Below, piece by piece: positions 1 through 7,365 of a stretch of 8,725 nucleotides of DNA. The notes beneath the pieces were generated by a model. It did not search any database. It was not told the DNA's origin and was given only the letters and a program-made list of their open reading frames with translations. This DNA is from an uncultured Odoribacter sp. (GTDB lineage Bacteria; Bacteroidota; Bacteroidia; Bacteroidales; Marinifilaceae), in assembly GCA_905204385.1 (NCBI GenBank), contig CAJKZL010000102.1, positions 1-8,725 on the forward strand, read 5' to 3'. The first letter of the stretch is position 1; the number at the start of each line of letters is the position of its first letter. Both the position numbers and the translations under genes were made by a program.

Positions 1-2759
1 CGCCTGCCCAAACCACTCTGAACGTGGTGATGGAAGAAGATGTCAACGAAATAGACCAGGTAGTGGTGAACGGCTATTTTACGCAGAAAAAAAATTCCTA
101 CACCGGATCGGTCACTTCCGTCAAAGGGGAGGACTTGCTGATGGTTTCCCCCACCAATATCCTGAAGGCACTGGCTTTTACGGTTCCGGGATTGCATATT
201 GTGGAAAATAACGAGCAAGGGTCCAATCCCAATGCAATACCGGAAATCATCCTCCGCGGGACGACCGCATTACAGGTGAACGGGGAGTATGGGCTGAACA
301 CTCCCCTGATCATCCTGGACGGGGTGGAGATCACCCTGGAAAATCTGTACGACCTGGATATGCAGGATATCGAGAAAGTGGATGTCCTGAAGGATGCTTC
401 GGCCAAAGCCCTGTATGGAGAAAGGGCCGCAAACGGCGTGATCGTCGTCAGCCGCAATCGGGTGGCCGACTCGAAACTGAGGGTTCGCTATAATTTTATG
501 CCCAACGTACAATTCCCGGACGTATCCTCGTTCGATCTTTGTGACGGGAGAGAAAAGCTGGAACTGGAACGGCTGTTCGGTCTTTACGATTCTCCGCAAG
601 GGAAGCGGGATGAATTGTACTGGCAGCGCAGGAGTATCGTCGAACGGGGAGTGTATACCGACTGGAAGTCCATCCCCCTGCGCAACAGTTGGTCGTTCGA
701 CCATTCCATCAGCGTTACGGGCCGGGGCAGCGGAATGGAATACAATGTCAATTTACGCTACGGCGATACCCGGGGTGTCATGAAGGGGGACTTCAGGCAG
801 CGTTATGGGATCGGAGTCAACCTGGCGTACAATTACAAAGATTTCCTGAACATTTCCTACCGCCTGGACATCAATAAGACCGATACGAAAGATTCCCCTT
901 ACGGCAGTTTCAGCGATTGGGTCGTCCGGAATCCTTACGAAATGCCCAAGGATGAATACGGGGAGTGGGTGAAGAGCTATAACGACAACATGGACAGGAA
1001 TCCTCTGTACGAGGCTTCGCTCGAAAGTTTCAGCAAATCGAAAGCCAAGACCATCACCAATAGCATCAACCTGCGTCTGGACATCCTGAAGGGTCTGTAC
1101 CTGAACGGTAATTTCTATTACGCATTGGGCGACGACCAAAGGGATCGGTTCATTTCTTCGGAATCCAGCCAATTTTTGGGTAAAGATGCCGACCAAAAGG
1201 GCAGCTACACCGTAAGCGGAGGTGAAACGAACAACTGGTCGGGAAATGCCACCTTATCTTACAACTGGAGCTTCGACGACCTGGGTTCATTATTGAGCAT
1301 CAATCTCGGAGGCACTATCAGCAAAAACCGGTCCTCCGATTTTGAGTTTTCCGGAATCGGCTTTTTGAAACCCATGCTGAACGATCTGGGATTTGCCTCG
1401 TCTTATCCCACCGGCTCCCCTTCCGGAGCTGAAACCGTCAGCACCAGCGTCGGGGTTTTCGCGAATCTGAACTTTATCTACCGCAACCGATATTTCATCG
1501 ACGGTTCCTACCGCACTTCGGGCAGTTCCAGCCTCAGTACGGACAACCGCTGGAATCCCTATTGGTCCGTAGGCGCCGGCTGGAATGTCCACAACGAATC
1601 GTTCCTGCAGCATACTTTCGTCAACATGCTACGGTTGCGGGCCAGCTACGGTTGCACGGGCAGCAATACGCTGGCCGTCTGGGAAACCCGGACCACTTAC
1701 CGCTATTCCAAGGAAAACATCTTTGTCAGCGGCATAGGTGCCAAGCCCATCACCATGGCCAACGAATACCTGAAAGCATCGCAGACTTACGAATGGAACG
1801 CAGGAATACAGTTTTCCTTCCTGAAAGACCGGTTGCAACTGGACCTGAATTTTTACAATAAAAACACTAAAGACATGCTTCTGCCGATAGCCTATCCCTA
1901 CTCTGTAGGGGTCAGCACATTGAACAGCAATCTGGGGGAACAGGTCAACCAGGGATACGACTGGAGCCTGTCGGGGGTACCGTTGAAAACCGATGATTTG
2001 CAATGGCGCATCACCCTGAACGGACAGCATAACCGCGATAAAATAAAGAAAATCAGTAATTCCCTGAAATATCAGAATACGGAAAATCAAAACCAAATGA
2101 TGGATAAGGAATTGGCGAGTAAAGGCATTTACCGCGGGATTGCCCCGAAGATCCAATTTGAAGAAGGAGAATCGTCCACCGCTATTTACGTGGTCCCCTC
2201 CCTGGGAATCGACCCCGCCACCGGCAGGGAAGTGTTTGTGAAAAAAGACGGCAGCCTGACTTTCGATTACGATGCCAACGACAAGATCGCCATGGGAAAC
2301 ACCATTCCTAAGCTGGAATTCGCCCTTAGCACCTCATTCACCTGGAAAAGGCTTTCCCTGTTCGCAGGTATGAACATCACCTGTGGCGGATGGGTATACA
2401 ACTCCACCCGGGCCGGTAAAGTGGAACAGATCGATCCCCGGCACAACGTCGACCGCCGGGCGTTCACCGAACGTTGGAAGCAGGCAGGCGACAAGGTATA
2501 TTATCTGGGATATGACCCCAATAATTATGTCTATGCCCAGAGTCAAAGATTTCTGGAGAAAAGAAATGAATTTTACCTCTCTACCCTGGGTATTTCCTAC
2601 GAAATCAATCCGGAATGGGTAAAACACATCTACCTGAAACGGCTGCATGTGTCGGTGAATTTTTCGGACGTGCTGAGGTTGTCCACGGTGAAGTTCGAAA
2701 GGGGGACATCGTATCCCTATATGCGGGGATTCAATTTTACCGTCAGTCCGACGTTTTAA
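1..2759 (+). CDS. SusC/RagA-family TonB-dependent outer-membrane transporter (5' partial)
   Basis: Outer-membrane barrel that imports ligand captured with its SusD partner, powered by TonB. The reading frame is open from the left edge (first whole codon at base 3), giving 918 visible residues. The in-frame GTG at 24 lies inside the protein and is not the start. Seen in order: the end of the N-terminal extension, with an acidic linker and VVVNGYF at about residues 20-26; the plug domain to about residue 150, with GSNPNAIP, LIILDG and LYGERAANGV; then a long aromatic-rich barrel with alternating strands, ending in FNFTVSPTF with the terminal Phe usual for barrel assembly. SusC proteins are usually about 1000-1150 residues, so the signal peptide, carboxypeptidase-regulatory-like domain and any STN domain lie outside the window. 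The NG-F--KK-SYTG plug start resembles the SusC subgroup that often carries an STN signalling domain; this is inference. Family call very sure; substrate unknown. Confidence 0.96.
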   Translation, partial: PAQTTLNVVMEEDVNEIDQVVVNGYFTQKKNSYTGSVTSVKGEDLLMVSPTNILKALAFTVPGLHIVENNEQGSNPNAIPEIILRGTTALQVNGEYGLNTPLIILDGVEITLENLYDLDMQDIEKVDVLKDASAKALYGERAANGVIVVSRNRVADSKLRVRYNFMPNVQFPDVSSFDLCDGREKLELERLFGLYDSPQGKRDELYWQRRSIVERGVYTDWKSIPLRNSWSFDHSISVTGRGSGMEYNVNLRYGDTRGVMKGDFRQRYGIGVNLAYNYKDFLNISYRLDINKTDTKDSPYGSFSDWVVRNPYEMPKDEYGEWVKSYNDNMDRNPLYEASLESFSKSKAKTITNSINLRLDILKGLYLNGNFYYALGDDQRDRFISSESSQFLGKDADQKGSYTVSGGETNNWSGNATLSYNWSFDDLGSLLSINLGGTISKNRSSDFEFSGIGFLKPMLNDLGFASSYPTGSPSGAETVSTSVGVFANLNFIYRNRYFIDGSYRTSGSSSLSTDNRWNPYWSVGAGWNVHNESFLQHTFVNMLRLRASYGCTGSNTLAVWETRTTYRYSKENIFVSGIGAKPITMANEYLKASQTYEWNAGIQFSFLKDRLQLDLNFYNKNTKDMLLPIAYPYSVGVSTLNSNLGEQVNQGYDWSLSGVPLKTDDLQWRITLNGQHNRDKIKKISNSLKYQNTENQNQMMDKELASKGIYRGIAPKIQFEEGESSTAIYVVPSLGIDPATGREVFVKKDGSLTFDYDANDKIAMGNTIPKLEFALSTSFTWKRLSLFAGMNITCGGWVYNSTRAGKVEQIDPRHNVDRRAFTERWKQAGDKVYYLGYDPNNYVYAQSQRFLEKRNEFYLSTLGISYEINPEWVKHIYLKRLHVSVNFSDVLRLSTVKFERGTSYPYMRGFNFTVSPTF

Positions 2760-2847
2760 CACAAACGTGCCTCCGGGAAGCATTGCCGGCCGTTAAGGAA
2801 GGAGGCTTCCGTCATGTCAATCGCAAGTAATTATAAAAACAGATGCT
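2760..2847. repeat. susC-susD intergenic gap with alternative short inverted repeats
   Basis: This 88-base gap separates the transporter from the SusD gene. GCCTCC at 2769-2774 is a perfect inverted repeat of GGAGGC at 2801-2806. GGAAGC at 2776-2781 can instead pair with GCTTCC at 2805-2810. The two stems share bases 2805-2806, so they exclude each other. A GCCGGC palindrome (2785-2790) sits in the loop. No T-tract follows, so this is not a standard intrinsic terminator. The last 20 or so bases before the SusD ATG are A/T-rich, as is usual for Bacteroidota leaders. A role in setting the SusC:SusD ratio is possible but unproven. Confidence 0.35.
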
Positions 2848-4389
2848 ATGAAAAAATATATGATTTTATGGATCGCAGTCTTCGGGATATGTTCGTGCGA
2901 GAATTTCCTGGACGTCAAGCCTAAGAGCGAGATTCTGGGGGACAAGCTCTTCGAAACGGCCGAGGGCTTCGAGGATGCCCTGTACGGGGTATATACCCAT
3001 CTGGGACGGGCCGATTTATACGGAAAAATGTTGTCGTGGTATATGCCCGATCTTTTAGCAGCTTATTATGTCAAGGAAAACGTAAACACGCAATGGCAGC
3101 TTTTGTTGAATTTCGACTATACCAACAACCAGCTTGCCGACCGCAAAATATTCGACAACATCTGGATCCAAATGTACGAGAACATCGGTTATGTCAACGA
3201 CATCCTGCGTTATCTCGATGAACATAACGACATGCGCTACCATCATTTTTATAAAGGAGAAGCGCTGGGATTGCGCGCGTTTATGCACCTGGAATTGTGC
3301 AATTGCTTTGCCCCCGCCTACCGGGAGGATACCCGTGATTTACCGGCCATCCCCTACTATGAACGCTATGAGCCGCTGGTTCAGCCTTTCCGTACACTGG
3401 AGGCAGTCTATCGAAAAGTGACGGACGAATTACAAGCGGCGGAGGCCCTGCTCGCTGAAGAGGGGGACTATCTGACCGCCGACAGGACCGCCGTGCCCGG
3501 TGTACCCGCTTTTATGACCCAACGGCAATTCCATATGAATCTATATGCCGTACAAGCTTTGCTGGCCAGGACCTATCTGATGAAAAACGACCTGGACAGC
3601 GCGATGATTTATGCAGAAAAAGTCATTGCATCCGGGAAATTCAGCTTTGCCGACAAGACAAATCTGGCCAATGAATATGCATCTTGTATTTCGGAAAACG
3701 AAACCATATGGGCCGTATATCCGGTATCCAAATGGACGGATCTCATGCGGGAGTGTTTCGATTACGCCCAGGACGATATGGATCGTGCCATGTTGCCGCT
3801 GAACGGCTTCTGGGTAGGCATGTTCGGCGTGGAAGGTTGGGCGGTGGATTATGGCTTCCAAACTTTGTATCAGGTGCCCAATACGGAGGGACGCCAGGAT
3901 TTCCGCTACAACGCCTGGTTCAGGCAACGCGAAGGCGTCACGGGGAAACACCGTAGATTTTATAAAATCTACCGGAATACAGGTGAACCTGACGGGCAGA
4001 AAGGCATCCATATGATCCGGATTCCCGAAATGTACCTGATCATGGCCGAAGGACTCCTGAAAAAAGGAGATACGGAAAAAGCCCGGGAATATTTCGATAC
4101 CTATACCCGCGCCCGCGGATTTTACTACAAAGAGGAAGAAGCGGTCTTCGACATGAACCTGATCAATAAGGAATATCGCAAAGAATTTTTCGGGGAGGGA
4201 CGGGAATGGTTCAACCGTAAACGGCAAAACCTGCCTTTTTATTCCTGCATGTATAGCCTGAATCCCCCTTACCCCGAAGGTACGGATGCCAAATACACCT
4301 GGCCTGTGCCCGATGATGAATTCGAATACCGCGAAGGAGGAAGGGAAGGTGTTTACCCGCCCCGGCAAGAGGAAGAACAAACCCATTAA
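2848..4389 (+). CDS. SusD/RagB-family surface lipoprotein
   Basis: Ligand-binding lid that sits on the SusC barrel at the cell surface. The 513-residue product is within the normal family length of about 450-650. It starts MKKYMILWIAVF and has a lipobox ICSC with the lipidated cysteine at residue 17, followed by ENFLDVKP, the common post-cysteine pattern of SusD proteins. The N-terminal SusD-like half has helical TPR-type segments (for example the stretch around LGLRAFMHLELCNCF). The C-terminal half has the family hallmark IRIPEMYLIMAEGLLKKGD near residues 388-407 and an EYRKEFFGEGREWFNRKR segment near 440-460. It ends in a proline- and glutamate-rich tail. It follows the SusC gene by 88 bases, the canonical order. 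Ligand cannot be read from the sequence. Start choice is secure because of the signal peptide. Confidence 0.96.
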   Translation: MKKYMILWIAVFGICSCENFLDVKPKSEILGDKLFETAEGFEDALYGVYTHLGRADLYGKMLSWYMPDLLAAYYVKENVNTQWQLLLNFDYTNNQLADRKIFDNIWIQMYENIGYVNDILRYLDEHNDMRYHHFYKGEALGLRAFMHLELCNCFAPAYREDTRDLPAIPYYERYEPLVQPFRTLEAVYRKVTDELQAAEALLAEEGDYLTADRTAVPGVPAFMTQRQFHMNLYAVQALLARTYLMKNDLDSAMIYAEKVIASGKFSFADKTNLANEYASCISENETIWAVYPVSKWTDLMRECFDYAQDDMDRAMLPLNGFWVGMFGVEGWAVDYGFQTLYQVPNTEGRQDFRYNAWFRQREGVTGKHRRFYKIYRNTGEPDGQKGIHMIRIPEMYLIMAEGLLKKGDTEKAREYFDTYTRARGFYYKEEEAVFDMNLINKEYRKEFFGEGREWFNRKRQNLPFYSCMYSLNPPYPEGTDAKYTWPVPDDEFEYREGGREGVYPPRQEEEQTH

Positions 4390-4400
4390 AAATGACAGCC

Positions 4401-5153
4401 ATGAACAAGATGAAATATTTAATTCCGGTGGGAATATGGATCGGATTAAGCAGTTTGTTTTCTGCTTGCGACACTCACTATCTGGCTTATGAGGAAACCA
4501 AAGACAGAGCCTATTTTTCACGGTATGCAGGTGTTTACACCAACTACTCGACTTTTCCTTTTTGGGAATCGGGCGATCGTATAACGGTGCGGCAAAACTT
4601 TTATGTTCTGGGATATCCGTCCACCGAAGAGCGTGAAGTCCGCCTGGAACTCCTGGATAGCCTGACGACAGCAATCGAAGGGGAAGACTATACCCTGGAA
4701 AATCATTTTGTGATCCCGGCAGGCGAAATACAAGCTACCTTGCCCATCATCACCTGGAAGCGCCGCAAAGACGACGACAACCGGTCGGATACCCTTTTCG
4801 TAGGACTCCGCATCGTCGAAAATGAAAACTTTATGCCCACCATGGGGGATACGGTTCTATTATTGTATAAAAAAACGGCAGTCACCCAACCCCAGTTTTG
4901 GGTGAAAACGGTATTCGGACCGTTTTCTGCGGATTTATTGTACCGTTTTCTGGACCGATACAATTCGCTGAAGACCTCCGATCCTCAGGTGTATAATCTG
5001 ATTTATGCCTATGCCGGAGAACATTGGGCAATAAATTTCTATCCCAATGAAGTCGATTTTTTGATATTGAAGTATATCATGAATCCGCTGTACGAATACT
5101 ATCAGGCCCATCCTACTCCCGGAGTGATGATTCCCAAGCCCCATTATGAATAA
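4401..5153 (+). CDS. DUF4843-type lipoprotein accessory to SusCD
   Basis: Predicted outer-membrane lipoprotein of 250 residues, similar in size and layout to DUF4843 proteins, which are commonly encoded just after SusD genes. The signal peptide MNKMKYLIPVGIWIGLSSLF ends in the lipobox FSAC, with Cys23 counted from the ATG at 4401, followed by DTHYLAYEE. The following region looks like a beta-sandwich: an early YFSRYAG segment, then alternating strands with EDYTLENHFVIPAG. The C-terminal third is helical and tyrosine-rich (FGPFSADLLYRFLDRY onward). An in-frame ATG at 4392, only 2 bases after the SusD stop, would add MTA; 4401 gives a more typical signal peptide, but the choice is not certain. 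The tight spacing implies cotranscription and probably translational coupling with SusD. Molecular function is unknown; a surface accessory binding protein for the transporter is the usual inference. Confidence 0.85.
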   Translation: MNKMKYLIPVGIWIGLSSLFSACDTHYLAYEETKDRAYFSRYAGVYTNYSTFPFWESGDRITVRQNFYVLGYPSTEEREVRLELLDSLTTAIEGEDYTLENHFVIPAGEIQATLPIITWKRRKDDDNRSDTLFVGLRIVENENFMPTMGDTVLLLYKKTAVTQPQFWVKTVFGPFSADLLYRFLDRYNSLKTSDPQVYNLIYAYAGEHWAINFYPNEVDFLILKYIMNPLYEYYQAHPTPGVMIPKPHYE

Positions 5154-5167
5154 TAAAAGAATGCACT

Positions 5168-6673
5168 ATGAAAAGATATCGATTTTCTTCCTGGATAATT
5201 CTTGCATGCTGGCTGACAGCCGCAGCATGTATAGACGATAAGACCACGGGATTCCTGACGGAGGGTTCGCCCATCGTGATCACGGCCGCAGATACCGTTT
5301 TTTACGAAGATTTCGGCATCCCTTTGGTGATCTCCCCTGAAATCAGCCAGTCGGTAGCCGGATTGCCCTTGACGTACGAATGGAAAATGATAGCCGAAAG
5401 CGGCGACGGTTCGGATTCGCTGAGGCTTATCGGCACCGAAAAAGTGCTGAATTATAAATTTCCCCGTTCGGGCGTTTTCAGGCTACGGCTAAGGGTGGAA
5501 AACCAATACGGAAGCAGCTTTATGTATTTCACCGCCAATATCCGCGCCCTCTTTGAGCAGGGACTCCTGATTCTCAGTAACGATATGGAGGATCGGGGCC
5601 GTATCTCCTTTCTCCGCCTGAAGGATGAGCAGGAAGTAGTGGGCAAGACCGAAGCGGACTTTAATTTGGATGCTTTCGCTCAAGCCAATCCAGAGCAAAC
5701 ATTGAGAGGTGTCCGGGACCTGCTCGTTACCCGTACAGGCCCCAACTCAAGAATCAGGCATTACTCCCTGGCCATCTCCTCCGAACCCGATCAGAAAATA
5801 TATTTTATGAATCCGCAATATTTTCTGATGGAAAATATAAGCGATCTGACTTTATTTTTTCCGGAGGCATATCCTACCGTATTATGCGGCAATGATGCCA
5901 CCAGAAGCGATGAAATACTTGTCGCCACCCACGACCGAACCGGGAAACCGGGCGATTTCGGAGTTATCCGGCTGGAAAGCCAACTGGCATATCCGGCACA
6001 GACTTCAGGTATATACGATAAAATCATTATGAGTGAATGTTATCTCCCCGACTTTCGGGTAACCGACTATGTAGGGTGTCTGATCGACAATACCCATTCG
6101 CAAGTATACGGGGTATATAATAACTCCCGCTTATATTCCACAGGAGAACGTTTCAAAGGACAAGAAGTGGTGAATGCCGCTTTTTATGGAAACGAAGGGA
6201 AGTTATTGATCATCTCCGCAGATAAAAACAATCCCCGCCGCATCGGTATCCATAAAGGAGTCAATGCCAGGCTTTGGGACTACGATGTCGAAATGCCCTT
6301 TGAATCGGAGCCTTATGTTTATACCGCCGATGAGCCCCTCACGCTCGGCTTCGACAGTCCCATCGTGGGAAACGATAAATATCAATGTGTTTATTACAGC
6401 GCCGGGAACAAGCTTTACCGCTGGATTTTTATGGCCTCTGAGCCGAAATTACCTGTGGTGCCTGATTTGACATTAGAGCAAGGAGATGAGATCACTTGCC
6501 TGGGCCTCAGCCCCGATCAGGAGCATCTGTGGGTCTGCGTGTATAATCCGGATGCTCCTACGCAACTGAAAGGGAAATTGCTTATTTATAATGCGGACAA
6601 CCTGACACTGGAAAAAACCTTTAAGGGTATCTCGGACCGGGCGGTGAAGGTGATGTGGAAACCGGCGAAATAA
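5168..6673 (+). CDS. PKD-like family lipoprotein with propeller-like C-terminal part
   Basis: Predicted outer-membrane lipoprotein of 501 residues. The signal peptide starts MKRYRFSSWIILACW and ends in the lipobox AAAC at Cys21; the next residues are IDDK, an acidic patch of the kind associated with surface export of Bacteroidota lipoproteins. Residues about 35-127 form a PKD/Ig-like unit (LTYEWKMI, then YKFPRSGVFRLRLRVENQYG). The remaining 370 or so residues are rich in short beta segments with repeated tyrosines and end with DEITCLGLSPDQEHLWVCVY and GKLLIYNADNLTLEKTF, reminiscent of propeller blades. The family is often found after SusD and DUF4843 genes. It lies 14 bases after the preceding stop, so the two are cotranscribed. 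No catalytic motif is visible. Ligand binding next to the SusCD complex is the likely role, by inference. Confidence 0.85.
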   Translation: MKRYRFSSWIILACWLTAAACIDDKTTGFLTEGSPIVITAADTVFYEDFGIPLVISPEISQSVAGLPLTYEWKMIAESGDGSDSLRLIGTEKVLNYKFPRSGVFRLRLRVENQYGSSFMYFTANIRALFEQGLLILSNDMEDRGRISFLRLKDEQEVVGKTEADFNLDAFAQANPEQTLRGVRDLLVTRTGPNSRIRHYSLAISSEPDQKIYFMNPQYFLMENISDLTLFFPEAYPTVLCGNDATRSDEILVATHDRTGKPGDFGVIRLESQLAYPAQTSGIYDKIIMSECYLPDFRVTDYVGCLIDNTHSQVYGVYNNSRLYSTGERFKGQEVVNAAFYGNEGKLLIISADKNNPRRIGIHKGVNARLWDYDVEMPFESEPYVYTADEPLTLGFDSPIVGNDKYQCVYYSAGNKLYRWIFMASEPKLPVVPDLTLEQGDEITCLGLSPDQEHLWVCVYNPDAPTQLKGKLLIYNADNLTLEKTFKGISDRAVKVMWKPAK

Positions 6674-6729
6674 AGATTAGAGATGAAAGATGAGAGATGA
6701 GAGATTAAAGATTAGAGATTAGAGATGAT
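6674..6729. repeat. Eight tandem copies of a 7-bp unit, AGAT(T/G)A(G/A)
   Basis: Directly after the TAA of the PKD-like gene (6671-6673) come eight uninterrupted heptamers: AGATTAG, AGATGAA, AGATGAG, AGATGAG, AGATTAA, AGATTAG, AGATTAG, AGATGAT. Phase is perfect over 56 bases, and variation is confined to positions 5 and 7 (T/G and G/A, with T at the last base of the final copy). The array fills most of the 70-base gap before the TlpA-like gene, leaving 14 bases before its ATG. It is noncoding, with stop codons in it. The transcript would be purine-rich and poorly structured. Tandem short units of this kind can change copy number by slippage, which would change the spacing between the two genes. 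Confidence 0.9.
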
Positions 6730-6743
6730 TTAAAAATAATTGG

Positions 6744-7268
6744 ATGATGAGAATATGCAGTGTATTGATTATGGGACTGCTGGCCTGGGGAATGGCAGGT
6801 TTTGCAGCAGAAAACAGGGGCACCGCTTTACAAAAGCAACGGCTCGATCCGGGAATGCCTTCTTTTAACTTCCACTATCCCGATATTAACGGGAAAACGG
6901 TGAAACTCGAAGATGTAAAAGGAAAATACGTCTACATCGACATCTGGGCAACCTGGTGTGGTCCTTGCAAGGCGGAGATTCCTGATCTGAAAGAGCTGGA
7001 AAAGGAATTCAAAGGCAAAAAGATTGTGTTTATGAGTATTTCCTGCGATACGGATAAAGCGGCCTGGGAAAAATATGTGAAGGAAGAACAATTGGGAGGA
7101 TTGCAATTATGGATGGGAAAGGGAAAAGACATGAAGGATTTTTACTGCATACAAACCATTCCCCGCTTTATTCTTTTAGACCGGAAAGGAAATATCGTGG
7201 ACGCCTGGATGACGCGTCCCGCCGATAAAAAGACCAAAGAGACATTGCTGAACCTGAAAGGAATATAG
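6744..7268 (+). CDS. Exported TlpA-like thioredoxin-fold protein
   Basis: Periplasmic thiol-disulfide oxidoreductase of the TlpA/ResA type, 174 residues. The N-terminus, MMRICSVLIMGLLAWGMAGFAA, is a Sec signal peptide with likely cleavage near residue 21 or 22 and no lipobox, so the product should be soluble. The mature part starts with the AhpC/TSA-like opening (PGMPSFNFHYPDINGKTV), followed by the active site WATWCGPCK with Cys72 and Cys75, then SISCDTD near residues 98-104, and the cis-proline loop TIPRF (Pro140). These are all the elements expected of an active enzyme. Two further cysteines (101, 135) are present. A second ATG immediately follows the first; either could be used. It lies between the SusCD lipoproteins and a cysteine-rich exported protein, so that neighbour could be its substrate; this is inference. 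Redox direction (reductant or oxidant) cannot be told from the sequence. Confidence 0.93.
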   Translation: MMRICSVLIMGLLAWGMAGFAAENRGTALQKQRLDPGMPSFNFHYPDINGKTVKLEDVKGKYVYIDIWATWCGPCKAEIPDLKELEKEFKGKKIVFMSISCDTDKAAWEKYVKEEQLGGLQLWMGKGKDMKDFYCIQTIPRFILLDRKGNIVDAWMTRPADKKTKETLLNLKGI

Positions 7269-7275
7269 AACCGGT

Positions 7276-7336
7276 GTAACAGGAACCCTCGTTACCGTAA
7301 TTATTTACGTATGGATTTTTGGGGTCCGGGGGTTCC
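7276..7336. repeat. Competing inverted repeats between the TlpA-like gene and the C25-like gene
   Basis: In the 97-base gap, GGAACCC (7282-7288) pairs perfectly with GGGTTCC (7330-7336). Inside it CGTAA (7296-7300) and TTACG (7305-7309) form a small hairpin with a TTAT loop. GTAAC (7276-7280) and GTTAC (7291-7295) could form an alternative stem that overlaps the outer arm. The 3' arm lies in a G-rich stretch preceded by five T residues, but no T-tract follows the arm, so it does not look like a simple terminator. An A/T-rich leader follows up to the ATG at 7366. It could be a partial terminator, attenuator or mRNA processing site; nothing in the sequence decides. Confidence 0.35.
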
Positions 7337-7365
7337 GCCTCACCACAAAATAAAATTATAGATCA

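Noticed and set aside
24..35. GTG at 24 as start of the SusC gene
   Set aside because: The frame is open to the left edge and the residues before it (PAQTTLN) read as the normal linker before the plug. The protein lacks its signal peptide, so it is truncated by the window.
2615..2830. Small plus-strand open frame across the SusC end and the gap
   Set aside because: It overlaps the conserved C-terminal strands of SusC in another frame and has no signal peptide or domain. It looks like a chance frame.
3541..4674. 377-codon open frame on the minus strand
   Set aside because: It lies opposite the SusD and DUF4843-type genes and runs across their junction. It has no recognisable domain and is best explained as a shadow of the coding composition of the plus strand.
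6674..6729. Heptamer array as a CRISPR or as coding repeats
   Set aside because: There are no spacers, the units are only 7 bases, and stop codons occur in the array. It is a simple tandem repeat.
7314..7321. GATTTTTG as a Bacteroidota -7 promoter element (TAnnTTTG)
   Set aside because: The first base mismatches and no TTTG-like -33 element sits about 19-21 bases upstream. It also falls inside the inverted-repeat structure.
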